A stretch of DNA of 64,000 nucleotides from Homarus americanus (Eukaryota; Arthropoda; Malacostraca; Decapoda; Nephropidae), in assembly GCF_018991925.1 (NCBI RefSeq), contig NW_024737042.1:20150795-20214794 (forward strand), given 5' to 3'. A program made the translations under genes and the position numbers. Shown here piece by piece: positions 49,573-61,496 of this stretch. Positions within the stretch are counted from its first letter, which is position 1. The number at the start of each line of letters is the position of its first letter. The notes under the pieces are model-generated. The model worked only from the letters and a program-made list of their open reading frames with translations. It searched no databases and was not told the DNA's origin.

Positions 49573-50437
49573 CTATTATATTAACGCTAGTGAACATCGG
49601 ACAAAGGTTAAGGTTGCAGCTAAACTTCAGAGACATAACGTTACTGGGCAGGTGGGGCGATTGTAGGCAAAGGTGTTGGCCAATAAGTAGTCACTTCCTC
49701 TTGATCTCCCTTCACTCTTTTTTTAATAGTTTTCTTGGTAAAAACTCAACCCACCAGTCAAGTTTTATCAATATAAACTTGTTTAACTTATTTGACACAT
49801 TTATGGACGGACACACAAAAGAAGTGAATGCATCACAGCTTCTCCCTCGGTGTGTGAATAATGGTAGTTTCCACGCTTAATGTGTGACCCACGTCAGGAG
49901 TGTGTGCGGACGGAAGGTGTTGTGGTATTGGATATACAATCATCCACGATTTACTTGATTTTCAATGATGATATAAAGTGTATTAGAATTCCATCTTTAA
50001 AAACCTAAGATATTCTTACTCTTAGAATGTACTCAGATTATCGACCTAGACTGGTAAATAAACACCACGCAGGTGCATTAAAAATACACACAACTCATGA
50101 CCGTTTCCACAGACGGGATTAAGCACTCTGCAGCAATATTCTTATCTTTATACTAACAGCTGGTGTAGTTATCTAACAAACAACAAGATTAATGCCTTCA
50201 GATTTCTATGGTTATGTCAACATTGACCTCACAAACTCAAAACCTTGTATATGAACACCTGTAGGGTTGTATTACCCTGATTGTGACTCATTGAAAACCC
50301 CTTCCCTATATGTCAAAGGTCCCGGTTACAATCATAGTGGAGAAGAAATGTGGTGGTTTAGGTGGTATAGTTAATCGGGCGTAAAAGGGCAAAGTAAAGT
50401 GTGGTGTTGTGATACAGTGGTGGAGCTCCAGGTAATT
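49573..50437. other. unassigned DNA
   Basis: No gene, RNA or repeat family recognised. Confidence 0.5.
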
Positions 50438-53195
50438 GAGGTAAACATAAGAACATAAGAATGGAGGAAACTGCAGCGGGCCTATTGGCCCATACTGGGC
50501 AGTCCCGTTTACACCCAACCCCTATTGCTCATATAAGCATCCAACCTATGTTTGAAGCTATTCAGCGTATTCGAGTTAATGATAATATTTGGTAACTTGT
50601 TCCATTCATCCACTACTCTGTTTCCAAACCAGTGTTTACCTATTTCACGCCTAAATCTAAATTTGTCTAATATAAAACCATTGTTACGAGTTCGCTCCTG
50701 GTTGGATAGTTTGAGTACCTTTGTAATGTCGACTTTGTTTAGCCCTGCCTTCCACTTATACACCTCTATCAGGTCGCCCCTAATGCCCGGGATTAGTCTT
50801 GTCATTCTCCTCTGAATTCTTTCCAAGGATTCTATATCCATTCTGTAATACGGTGACCAGAACTGAACTGCCTAATCCAGGTGTGGTCTCACAAGAGCAA
50901 GATACAATTTTAGGATGACCTCGCTAGTCTTGTAACTAACACTCCTTTGTATGAACCCAAGTACTTTATTAGACTTGTTACGAGCAAAAACACATTGTTT
51001 ACTTGGCTTAAGGTTCCTACTTATCATTACTCCTAAATCTCTCTCGCAGTCGGATTTCTCTATGGCATCGTTGTTCATCTGGTATCTGGTTTCCCTGTTT
51101 ACATCTCCTATACTGAGTACTTTACATTTGTCCACGTTGAATTTCATCTGCCATTTTTCAGACCATTCGAAAATTTTTTTTAGATCTTCCTGTAGTTTTG
51201 TGGAGTCTTCGTCAGATTTAATAAGACATCCTATTTTAGTGTCATCAGCAAATTTGCTTATGTTGCTGTCTATGCCGATATCTATGTCGTTTGTGTATAT
51301 AATAAATAATAATGGTCCAAGTACTGAGCCTTGGGGAACTCCACTTGTGACGTTGCTCCAATGGGACTTAGTGCCATTAATGCTCACTCTCTGTTTCCTG
51401 TCCTGTAACCACGCCCTTATCCATTTAAGGATATTACCTTTGATGCTATGTGCTTCTACCTTTCTAATTAGTCTTTCGTGCGGGACTCTGTCGAAGGCTT
51501 TGCTAAAGTCGAGATATACCACATCATAATTGTGCCCCTCGTCCACCAATTCGAAAACTGATGAAAAGAATGTTAATAGATTAGTTAGACATGAACGTCC
51601 GCTTGTGAAGCCATGCTGGGAATCATTGATCAATCGGTGCTTCTCCAGGTGGTTTCGAATAGAGTTTGAAATGATTGCTTCCAGTAATTTGCCTACTATT
51701 GATGCTAGACTGATTGGGCGGTAGTTAGAGGATAGTGATCTATCCCCCTTCCTGAAAATCGGTATTACATTCGCTATCCTCCAGGATTCTGGTACTACAC
51801 CTGTTTTTAAGGACATGTTAAACAACTTTGCTAAAGGCATACTAAGCTCTTCCTTACATTCCTTTAATACTCTGGCAAATATCTCATCGGGACCAGGTGA
51901 CTTATTAGGCTTTAGTTTGTCTATTTGCTTACTAACATCGTTACTAGTCACTACTATCTCTCTTAATTTGTTTTCTTCACTATCTCTGAATAAAGTCGGT
52001 GCCCGGGGTATCATGTTTAAATTTTCGGTGGTGAAAACTGTTGAAAAATATTTACTCAAATTATTGCTCATTTCTCTGTCGTTATCAGTGAGCTCGCCGG
52101 TGTCTGACCCTATTGGTCCAATCTTTTCTTGTGTTTTAGTTTGATATATATGGTAGAATCCTTTGGGGTTTGTCTTCGCCTCCCTTGCTATCCTTACCTC
52201 ATTATTCTTCTTGGCTTTCCCTATCTCGGTTTTAACCCTACTCGCGAATACCCTATAATAATCCCGGAGGTGAATTTCGCCACGATTTGTCCTTCTACCT
52301 ATAGCCTTCCTTTGGCCAATGATGTTCTTTAAATAATTATTTATCCATTTAGGGTCATTGTTGTCTGATCTGAGTTTTTTGTATGGTATGTTCTGCCTTT
52401 GTGCATTAAGTAACTCACTATTTAAATTGCCGTGGAACTCAGCAATCTCAGATCTCGTTATCAGGTCAGTGTCATCTGTCAGGTTCACGGCCAAGAGCGA
52501 CACCCCCTCTCTCAGCTGCCTCTTTAAACTGTCAAAGTTTGCCCTTCTGAAATCTGGTACTTTAGTGAAATTTTCCTTACGTCTGCCCTGAAAATCTAAC
52601 TGGAATCTAATTTCTTTGTGATCACTGTTTGCAAGTTTGTTCCCTACCTCGACATTTCTAATGAGGTTTTCTCTGTTTGACATAACTAAATCGAGTATAT
52701 TATTACCCTGGGTGGGTTCGGTTATATGTTGACTTAGAAAAAAGTCCTGGATCGTCTCGAGAAAATCCTCTGATTCTGAGTTACCTGTAAGGTCAGTCCA
52801 ATCTATTTGGCCAAGGTTAAAGTTGCCTACTATACAGACTTTGTTGTCTATGGAAGCCCTGCGCATTTCATCCCAGATAAGGCGCTCATTGACTCTATCA
52901 AGATTGGGAGGTCTATATATTACTCCTGTGATTAATTTTTCCCTTCCGTCGATTAATTCTATCCAAATTGTTTCTGTACTCCTCTCAGTTTTTATTTCCT
53001 TATTTATTTCACACTTCAGATTATCCCTAACATAGATTGCTACTCCGCCTCCTTTCCTGGTCTGCCTATCGGTATGGAACAGTTTGTAACCCGCTATTTG
53101 GTATTCGACCGGTAACTCACGTGTGTCTAGGTTGATCCATGTTTCAGTGAATGTGAATGCTATTATATCGATTATGGTATCCCAGTAATGGAGAC
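50438..53195 (-). mobile_element. CR1-type LINE, subfamily A, longest copy
   Basis: On the minus strand it starts inside the endonuclease and runs through RT to the 3' UTR, which carries GGCCAATAGGCCCGCTGCAG and ends in CATTCTTATGTTCTTATG, two TTCTTATG octamers, the hallmark of CR1 tails. 5'-truncated as is typical. It serves as the reference for the copies at 7484-8765 and 57830-59318. Confidence 0.93.
50509..53195 (-). pseudogene. CR1 ORF2: APE endonuclease and reverse transcriptase
   Basis: Endonuclease from the middle (TETWINLDTRELPVEYQ, GGGVAIYVRDN, VIYRPPN, VGNFNLGQIDW, NSDHKEIRF), a 200-residue linker, then RT: NKSPGPDEIFARVLKEC, IPIFRKGDRSLSSNYRPISL, GFTSGRSCLTNL, VYLDFSKAFDRVPHERL, TSGVPQGSVLGPLLFIIYTN, KFADDTKIG and KWQMKFNVDKCKVLSIG. 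The frame 52866-50872 is open for 664 codons and extends open upstream to about 53190 without an ATG. TAG at 50872-50874 separates the last part (50841-50509), which also lacks about 25 residues before GDLIEVYKW compared with the copy at 8.4 kb. The RT catalytic residues look intact. Confidence 0.92.
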
Positions 53196-53494
53196 TCTGA
53201 CTCAGAAATAAGGCCTATTTTAGGTATAGGTGGAGAAGATCTGGCAACGATGAGTTAAGGTCTCGCCCCAAAGATGTGTGGTGAGGGTACTGGCGTAAAA
53301 TGAGTCAGTGAGGTTGGTGAGAGGTAGACAGCTCCAGTTGATGATGATATGGTCCAATTGAGTGGAGGGACACTGACCCAGCTGAGGGAGGCAGGGAAAA
53401 GTAAGATGATATGTTAAAAAATGAGGAACTAATTTTGGTCCGTTTCTGACATGAGTACTAGTTAATGTTTGTGGTATTAGTACGTTAAGTCATC
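53196..53494. other. unassigned spacer between two LINEs
   Basis: About 300 bp without recognisable content. Confidence 0.5.
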
Positions 53495-54732
53495 CTCTCT
53501 TAGGGATTATGGGGAAACTTTCGTCGTGGCCCTCGACATCTCCAAGGCATTTGACAGGGTATGGCACAAGTCTTTGCCTTCTAAACTTCCCTCTTATGGT
53601 TTCTCTCCCCCACTTTGTTTTCTAATCTCTAGCTTCCTTGAAAACTGATCCATGACAGTTGTTGTCGAGGGATCGATCTCTCGCTCTTTCTCTACCAATA
53701 CAGTAGTGGTGTCCCACAGGGTTCTCTTGTTTCACCTACTCTCTTCCTTCTTTTTATCAATGATTTACTTCATACTACAACTAATTCTATCCATTCTTAC
53801 GCTGATGATTCCACTCTTCACTCTTCTTCACATTTTCCCTTCCCCCTAACTCTCAAACTTGATCTCTTTCTAGAGCTGATATCATTACATCTATCAATGC
53901 GGATCTGTGCAGCATCTCCGAATGGGGAGGTAGAAACTTGGTTAAAGTCAATAGTAATAAAACTCAGTATTTACCAATTACACTTTCTAAATTAGATGAT
54001 CTCCCACCAATTACATTTCATGACGCTATCATTCTGCCAAATTCTAAAATAGATATGCCAGGCCTCACCATTTCCTCTCATATGTCATGGAAGCCACACA
54101 TCCTTAACATTGCTAAAGCTTCCTCCCGAAAGTTGGAAATGCTGAACAGATGCCGCAGCTACTTCACTCCTGAGCAGTTGCGTCAAGTATATATAAGGGA
54201 TTCATTCGTCCTAACTTGGAGTACTGCTCTCACATCTGGGGTGGCTCTTCTTCTGTCCAACTGTTAGATAGGGTGGAATCAAAGGCATTTCATCTTATTA
54301 AGTCTCCTCCTTTAGCTGACAATCTTTTTTCCCTTTCTCTTTGCCGCAATGTTGCTTCACTCTCTCTCTTTTAACGGACAATGTTCGCCGGCAAGGCTGT
54401 GGGCTCGTAACACACGTCTCGCCCGCGGTTCCCACCGTTTCTCTGTTGATGTCGGTCACACTAGAATAACCCGTTATAGTGTATCCTTCTTTTTCTCACA
54501 CAGCCAAACTGTGTGGAATGCTCTGCCTTGTTCTGTGTTTCCATACTCATACAATCTGTCTCACTTTAAGAAGCTGGTTTTCCGTCATCTTCGTGGTGTA
54601 GATTAATATAACGTTTTCCTTTTCTATATTTAATTTCTTTCTATTCTTATGTTTTCGCCCCCTAGGCCCCGCTGTGGGTCGTTCGACCTGTGCCCGGGTG
54701 AGATAATTCCCGTAAAAAAAAAGAAAAAAGAA
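53495..54732 (+). mobile_element. jockey-like LINE with SINE-matching tail, 5'-truncated
   Basis: RT begins at ALDISKAFDRVWHKSL, then a frame-shifted GVPQGSLVSP, FINDLL and SYADDSTLH (catalytic box), ISEWGGRNLVKVNSNKTQYL at 53920-53970, the C-terminal blocks MSWKPHILNIAKASSRKLEM and YFTPEQLRQVYIRDSF, and after shifts ARLWARNTRLARGSHRF and QTVWNALPCSVFPYSYNL. Coding ends at 54605. The 3' UTR contains TTTTCGCCCCCTAGGCCCCG and CTGTGCCCGGGTGAGATAAT, then A-rich sequence. That tail is shared by the three SINE-like elements. I do not assign a clade. Confidence 0.86.
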
Positions 54733-54925
54733 GGTGTGCTTGTACTCGCTTGTTGAACACAGTACATTACCAGGTACTGGATTTAAGGGTTTTTAAAACG
54801 TTAATAATTAGTTTCCTGATATGAAAGGACTTGTCAGAGATAAATGGTTCATTTGTTAGGTTCAAATAAATATAAATACTCATGAGATTTTTCCATATAC
54901 ATCATAGGAACAATTTTTATGTTTC

Positions 54926-54928
<3 letters not shown>

Positions 54929-55020
<92 letters not shown>
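54929..55020. repeat. (TA)n microsatellite
   Basis: A perfect run of about 92 bp at the end of the Penelope-like terminal sequence. Confidence 0.97.
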
Positions 55021-55023
<3 letters not shown>

Positions 55024-55095
55024 AGTAAATCACTGTAGGTACGCGTGATCCAGGTATATGCTGATAACCACAAGGAAAGAAGAAAACACGAAGTT

Positions 55096-55130
55096 CCCAA
55101 GCGCTTTCGTGTAATTCACATCTTCAGGGG
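55096..55130 (-). ncRNA. possible minimal hammerhead ribozyme
   Basis: Minus strand, 35 nt: CCC, CTGAAGA (matches core CUGANGA), a short hairpin GTG-AATTA-CAC, GAAA, a tiny GCGC-bearing stem III closed A-U, then GGG to pair with CCC as stem I. Hammerheads with very short stem III have been described in Penelope-like terminal repeats. An unpaired U between the core and stem II weakens the fit. Not folded computationally. Confidence 0.45.
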
Positions 55131-55261
55131 TGAGTACAGAGTAAGGAGTACAAAACAAGGTGTATATATACAGAGGAGGGTGAGATTAAGTCCACATTGG
55201 TCAGGTATTAGGTAATGACCCTACTAATCTTTAAAAAGCACAGCAACGGTCGGTAGTCAGG

Positions 55262-55594
55262 TCAGAGGGTAAGATGACCCAACCTTCTCACCTGGTTACA
55301 AATCTTCTTAATTACAAAATTGTCCAGTTTGTACATGCCATTACTCAAATTCATGTTGACTGCTTTGGTATGTTTAATGAGACTATATTCTATAATGTTC
55401 CTACTGTTAATTGAATAACAAGGTAATATTGAGGAGGCATTATCCCAGTCAATGCAATGCTTATTATCCCTCAAATGAACAAACAGAGCATTAGATTCCT
55501 GGCCTGCCCTAACACTATATTTATGTTGTTTAAGTCTAGTTACAGACAGGTAACTAGGAACAAATACTAAACCAATCCCATGTCCATATTTCAT
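55262..55594 (-). pseudogene. GIY-YIG endonuclease domain of a Penelope-like element
   Basis: 110 codons: RLKQHKYSVRAGQESNALFV, HLRDNKHCIDWDNASSI, NSRNIIEYSLIKHTKAVN and LSNGMYKLDNFVIKKI match the order of conserved blocks (H-x-I-x-W, R-x-I-x-E, N-x-x-x-G-x-x-x-L-D) downstream of the GIY-YIG pair in Penelope-type endonucleases. The N-terminal GIY-YIG strand is degraded or missing. The enzyme would nick target DNA for reverse transcription. Confidence 0.82.
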
Positions 55595-55789
55595 ATTGTA
55601 ATATACATTTTAGCCCTAAACGATTGAAATGTTATATGATTTTACAAGACCGTAAACCAAAGCTGCACTTAATTAATGAGAGCCTTATCGAATTTCAACC
55701 GAACCTATAAGCATTTTAGTAAACCTGTATGCCATTTGGCCCTCATGTGCAACATTGCAACACATGGCATAACAATGTATAATGCGTGT

Positions 55790-55823
<34 letters not shown>

Positions 55824-57234
55824 ATTAATTTCCCGTTGTAACATAATTGAAAATACGTCAGCGGGTAGCAGCGAACATGACAGTTAATTTTTTATGGTTA
55901 TTATTGGTTAAACAAAAATTATGTATAATAAAGTTCATACAGAGGCGTGTTTCAATTTATAAATAATTTGCATGTAGACGTCTTCAAATGGAATTAAAGT
56001 AACCAGACCGACTCGGGCATCATCTTCATAAACCCTGGCTTTTTCTCTAACATCATGAAGTAACTAAGTTGACTCAAAAAACTTCATATACAACAACTCA
56101 AACCTTATCTTACGATTCTTCCTTTAATAAGAGCAGACCTCTTAAGGCGTCTTCTTCTTATCGGGGGTCAGTGACTGCAGTTCTCCAGAAGGTGGAGAAC
56201 TAGACCAGAGAAATCACCTTCTTCGGAATGTTCTTTTCATGATGCTATAAACACCATGACACTGGCCAAGCATAGCCTTAAACAACCCTGGCGAACAATT
56301 ACTAAACCCAGTCTGAGGGACTGCCAAGGCCAGTTCGAGGTAACGCCAACACTGGTCCCATATAACAGTAAAAATGGTCAGCCCGTGTCCAGGGGTGGGG
56401 TAGGCATTGCTATGACAGCGAGACGGCCAGGTCATCTTAACATTAGCAAGTTGTAACGGTGTGCAACCCTGAAGTGCTCGACGGAAGACACTTCCTGGTT
56501 CAACGGCCGCGTCATCCGCCTCTTGATTGATGAAAGAGAATGGGTTACACTGCCTTTCTGTCATTGGCAAGAGTTTAGTATTTGTTTTGCTGAGACTTTT
56601 GATGGGAAATAATTTTTTATTTAATTTTATTTGCGAAAGTATTATGATGTTCACTTTCACGGAAACAGACATAGAACCGCTCAGATACATACAGAAATTA
56701 TGTTATGTTAGTAATATTCATATATCCTAATATCGCACATACATACACCAATACACACAAACACACGTCACACTCATGTACACCACACCACTCTTGTAAA
56801 CACACACACACACACACACACACATTGGCAAACATCATACATACGCACTAACTCAACATTTATAGAGACTGTACAACACACAAACATATTATTGTTAACC
56901 ATTATTTTGTTGTTATTTCCGATATTACTATTGTCAATGTTTGTATTCATATTCAATTTCTGCCCCTTTAGGGTCTTCTAATCACAATATTATTTCTAAT
57001 AAATCAAACTGGACACGACCACCTCCCCAACCCCCACTAAACGCTAAGTATCGGAGGGCAAACTAGCAATCCTCTCGAGAATTCTTCTCCGACTTTCCCT
57101 GGGACAAATGTTGTTTTTCCACTAGGGACGCCTCGGTATGTGCTGACAGCATTGCTGGGGTTATACTGGATGGCATTAGTGCATTTTATCACATCTTCTA
57201 CCAAAGCTTTCACTTTACAATCACTCCTGAGCTT
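55595..57234. other. unassigned DNA with GT/CA repeats
   Basis: (GT)n at 55790-55822 and (AC)n at 56803-56824. The minus-strand frame 56690-56214 (158 codons) has no family match I can recognise and no supporting context. Confidence 0.5.
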
Positions 57235-57725
57235 CAGGTTTATAAGGGATTCGTCCTAACCTGGAATACTGCTCTGGTTCTTCTGTCCAACTGTTAGATA
57301 GGGTGGAATCAAAGGCGTTTCGTCTTATTAACTGTCCTCCTTTAGTCAATAATCTCTCTTTCCTTTCTCTTCATCGCAATGTTGCTTCACTCTCTCTCTC
57401 TTTCTTTTTTATAGGTACTTTAAGGGGGCAATGTTCGATGGATTTGGCATTCTGTGTTCAACCGGCAAGGCAATGAGCTTATAACACTCGTCTTGCCCGC
57501 GGTGCCCACCGCTTGTGTGTGGATGTTTGCTACGTACGGTAACCCGTTATGGTAGTTCCTTTATTCCTCACACAGCCAAACTGTGGATTGCTTTGCCTTA
57601 TTGTGTTTCCATCCTCTTACAATCTGTCGCTCTATTTTCTTTGCCACCCCCAACCCCCAATCCCCGTTGTGAGTCGAGGACCTGTGCCCTGAAGGGTTAT
57701 TCCCCACAAAAAACAAACAATAGAG
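57235..57725 (+). mobile_element. 3' fragment of the jockey-like LINE
   Basis: Colinear with 54190-54732 but heavily degraded: GGGTGGAATCAAAGGCGTTT, a damaged TACAACTCGTCTTGCCCGCG-like block near 57485, CACACAGCCAAACTGTGG, and the tail CCCCGTTGTGAGTCGAGGAC and CTGTGCCCTGAAGGGTTATT, then CCCCACAAAAAACAAACAA. Confidence 0.78.
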
Positions 57726-57829
57726 TGATCACTAAGGAGCTGTTGACGTCATTCATTTTCATGAAGTGTTTGCGTCCTACTGCATTACTCATTTTTTTTT
57801 AATATTATTCTTATCGCCCCTCACTCTAC

Positions 57830-59318
57830 ATCTCTCGAGGGAGTGCAAATTATGAAGCTTTAACCTGTCTCTGTACTCAAGTTTCCTAATGTCCGGGATT
57901 AGTATTGTCATTCTCCTCTGAATGCTTTCCTAGGATTCTATATACATTCTGTAATACGGTGAACCAGAATTGAACTGCGTAATCCAACTGAGATCTCACA
58001 AGCACAAGATATAGTTTTAAGATGACCTCGCTAATCTTGTAACTAACACTCCTTTGGATGAACCCAAGTACTTTGTTAGCCTTGTTACGAGCAAATACAC
58101 ATTGCTTACTTGGCTTAAGATTCCTACTTATCATTACTCCTAAATCTTTCTCTCAGTCGGATATCTCAATAACATCGTTGTTCATCTTGTATCTGGTTTC
58201 CTTGTTTACATCTTCTATACTGAGTACTTTACAATTGTCAACATTGAATTTCATCTGCCATTTTTCAGACCATACGAAATTTTTTTTTAAACCTTCCTGT
58301 AGTTGTGCGGAGGCCTCGTCAGATTTAATTACACGCCCTATTTTAGTGTCATCAGCAAATTTACTTATGTTGCTGTCTACGCCGATATCTATGTTGTTTA
58401 TTTATATAATAAATAATAATGGTCCAAGTACTGAGCCTTGGGGGAACTCCACTAATGACGTTGCTCCAATGGGATTTAGTGCCGTTAATGTTCACTCGCT
58501 GTTTCCTGTCCTGTAACCACGCCCTAGTCCATTTTAGAATATCGCATTTATTGCCATGAGCCTCCACTTTTCTTATTATTCTTTCGTGGGGAACTCTGTC
58601 GAAGGCCTTGCTAAAGTCGAGATATACCACATCATAATTGTGTCCCTCGTCCACTGATTCGAAAACAGATGAAAAGAATGTTAATAGATTAGTTAGACAT
58701 AAGCACCCGCTTGTGATTTCGAATAGAGATTGAAATGATGTCTTCCAATAATTTGCCTACAATTGATGTTAGACTAATTGGACGGTAGTTAGAGGATAGT
58801 GATCTATCTCCCTTCTTGAAAATCGGTATTACATTCGGTATCCTAAAGGATTCTGGTACTACACCCGTTTTCAAGGACATGTTAAACAACTTTGCTAAGG
58901 GCATACAAAGCTCTTCCTTACATTCCTTTAATACTCTGGGAAATATCTCATCGGGACTTGGTTACTTATTAGGCATTAGTTTGTCTATTTGCTTACTAAT
59001 ATCGTTACTAGTCACTACTATCTTGCTTAATTTATTTTCTTCACTCTCTGTATAGAGTTGGTACCTCAGGTATTATGTTTAAATTTTCAGTGGTGAAAAC
59101 TGTTGAAAAATATTTCTTCAGATTATTGCTCATTTCTCCGTCATTATCAGTTAGCTCCCCGGTATCTGACTGTATTGGTCCAATCTTTTCTTTTGTTTTA
59201 GTTTGATACATATGATAGAATCTCTTGCTGTTTGAATTCGCTTCCCTTGCTACCTTCAGTTCATTATTCCTCTTTGCTTTTCTTTTCTCGGTATTAACCT
59301 TACCGGCCAATACCTTTT
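57830..59318 (-). mobile_element. CR1-type LINE, subfamily A, third copy
   Basis: On the minus strand: NNELKVAREANSNSKRFYHM, IGPIQSDTGELTDNDGEMS, KTGVVPESFRIPNVIPIF, SLSSNYRPISLTSIVGKLL, VYLDFSKAFDRVPHERI, FADDTKIG and ISRNLKPSKQCVFARNKANK. Frames shift repeatedly and part of the region between GKLLE and the SVFE block is deleted (58700-58735). The 3' UTR and octamer tail are missing; the copy ends near 57830. Upstream it abuts a CR1-B copy at 59325. Confidence 0.88.
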
Positions 59319-59324
59319 AATTGG

Positions 59325-60470
59325 AACATAAGATAATAAGGAGTCTGCAATAGGCCGGTTGGCTTGTGCATGGCAGCTCCTGTCTAGAGGTACAACCACT
59401 CTCTATCATACATCAATCTATCTAGCCTCCTTTTAAAACTTTCCAGAGTTCCAGCACTTACTACAAAGTTGCTAAGCTTGTTCCACTCGTCTACCACCCT
59501 ATTTGTGAAACAGTTGCTTTTTATCTCCATCCTACACCTAAACTTATCCAACTTAAATTCGTTGTTTCGAGTCCTATCCTGCCCGGATATTATCAGAACT
59601 TTATCTATATCTCCTTTATTGATTCCATTCACCCACTTAAATACTTCTATCATATCTCCCTGCACTCTTCGTCTTTCTAGGGAATGCAAGTTTAGTTTAT
59701 TTAATCTATATTGATATGGAAGGTTTCTAAGTCCCGGAATCATTTTCGTCATTCTTCACTGCACCGACTCTAGTGAATTGATATCCATTCTATAATAAGG
59801 GCACCAGAACTGAACAGCATAATTGAGGTGCGGCCTGACTAGTGCAAGATATAGGGAAGGTAGGAAGGGGGAAAGGGTCGCACTCTTCACCAGGGATACA
59901 TTAAAATGTTGTATTAATAATTCAATAAAGGGTGAAATAGGAACCAAGTCTGTATGGGCAGAAATTGCGGAAGGAAGAGAAAAACTTATTATGGGAGGGA
60001 GTTACAGGCCCCCAAGTCTTGGGAAAGAAGCAACTCTGCCCATATGGCTGGAAATGAGTAGGGTAGCAAAATAAAACAACCTGTGCATTATGGGGGAGTT
60101 CAACTTGACTGGGACAACATTGTAGGTGACTATGAAGTCAGGAATATTTTTTAAAACAACTAATTACAGAACCTTCTAGAAGTGACAATATATTAAACCT
60201 AGTGTTAACAAATAAAGAAAATATTATCATAGACATCACAATAGGGGAAGAACTAAGGAACAGTAATCACAGAGAAATCAGGTTCAACCTAAATTGGGAA
60301 ACGAAAAACAATGACAATATGGTCAGAGTCCCAGATTTTCGATTGGCAGATTATGAGGAGTTAAGAAGGTACCTAAGTGAGGTCGCCTGGGAACAGTCAG
60401 GTCAGTCCTCGGTAGGAACGGTTGAGATCACGGGCGACACAACAATTGATCATGACTATAATATATTCAC
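59325..60470. mobile_element. CR1-type LINE, subfamily B, with 5' inversion
   Basis: 59325-59857 reads on the minus strand as the RT C-terminus and 3' tail (RVQGDMIEVFKWVNGIN, GAACATAAGATAATAAGGAG in plus orientation). 59858-60470 reads on the plus strand as the endonuclease N-terminal half (ERVALFTRDTLKCCINN, EGREKLIMGGSYRPPSLG, then shifted MGEFNL and NSNHREIRFNLNWETKN). The 5' piece is inverted, with its upstream end at the junction, exactly the layout expected from twin priming. Confidence 0.82.
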
Positions 60471-60472
60471 TC

Positions 60473-60763
60473 GTATACACACACACACACACAACCCCCC
60501 ACAAAAAAAAACTGACCTAATTCCTCTAAACATCACGTGTGCCCAATTTCTCAAATCAACGAATCGACAAAGTGTCTCCACCATTGTTGGGAGATGTGTG
60601 TGCTGGGAGGAGTGAGGGGAAGGAATATTTGAAGTTGTGTTGTGTAGATATTGGTGAATAAACATAAGCTGGCCAACTCTTGTCAGGCACACACGAAAGA
60701 TAACATAACGAAATTATACTATGCATATCTATTATTCAATAATTGTTTTCTTAAAGTTAAGAT
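60473..60763. repeat. left arm of a large inverted repeat
   Basis: The reverse complement lies at 61581-61869. The arm runs from a short (AC)n through CTGACCTAATTCCTCTAAAC, GGCACACACGAAAGATAACA to TTGTTTTCTTAAAGTTAAGA, with only a few mismatches and small indels. No coding or RNA feature is recognised in it. Confidence 0.92.
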
Positions 60764-60840
60764 TGAAGTCAATAAAAGAGGATGATATTAAGCTTAATCA
60801 TGTTATGCACTTTGTGGCTCTGTGAGTACAGTCTGCACCA

Positions 60841-60875
60841 CCCCTGAAGATGTGAATTACACGAAAGCGCTTGGG
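60841..60875 (+). ncRNA. possible minimal hammerhead ribozyme, second copy
   Basis: Base-for-base the same 35-nt core as 55096-55130 on the opposite strand, at the head of a Penelope-like terminal sequence that runs into the TA tract. A third, altered copy at 61434-61470 has lost the GCGC and GGG portions (GAAAGTGTGAGAAC) and should be inactive. Confidence 0.42.
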
Positions 60876-60915
60876 AACTTCTGTGTTTTCTTTCTTTCCT
60901 TGTGGTATCTATATT

Positions 60916-61076
<161 letters not shown>

Positions 61077-61079
61077 GAG

Positions 61080-61179
61080 NNNNNNNNNNNNNNNNNNNNN
61101 NNNNNNNNNNNNNNNNNNNNNNNNNNNNNNNNNNNNNNNNNNNNNNNNNNNNNNNNNNNNNNNNNNNNNNNNNNNNNNN
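61080..61179. other. assembly gap, 100 N
   Basis: Exactly 100 N, a conventional placeholder, so the true distance is unknown. The sequence on both sides is Penelope-like terminal sequence. Confidence 0.99.
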
Positions 61180-61232
61180 CTTGTGGTTATCAGCATATAC
61201 CTAGATCACGCTCACCTTCTGTGATTTACTTG

Positions 61233-61324
<92 letters not shown>

Positions 61325-61377
61325 AAATAAGAGAGTCTGAAATAGGCCGGTTGGCCTGTGCATAGCAGCTCCTTATT

Positions 61378-61429
<52 letters not shown>

Positions 61430-61496
61430 TCACCCTGAAGATGTGAATTACACGAAAGTGTGAGAACTTCGTGTTTCTTCTTTTCCTTGTGGTTAT

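Larger units (their letters stand above)
55021..55594 (-). mobile_element. Penelope-like element, 3' part
   Basis: On the minus strand a GIY-YIG endonuclease C-terminal region is followed by about 130 bp of spacer, then a conserved terminal sequence (CCCCTGAAGATGTGAATTAC ... CCTTGTGGTTATCAGCATAT) and a TA tract. The same terminal sequence recurs at 60836-60917, 61180-61234 and 61428-61500. RT is absent; the copy is truncated at about 55594. Confidence 0.82.

Noticed and set aside
50951..51529. 192-codon plus-strand frame
   Set aside because: It is antisense to the intact CR1 RT frame.
56214..56690. 158-codon minus-strand frame as a host gene
   Set aside because: No recognisable family, low-complexity N-terminal part, no promoter or neighbouring exon. 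I cannot support it.
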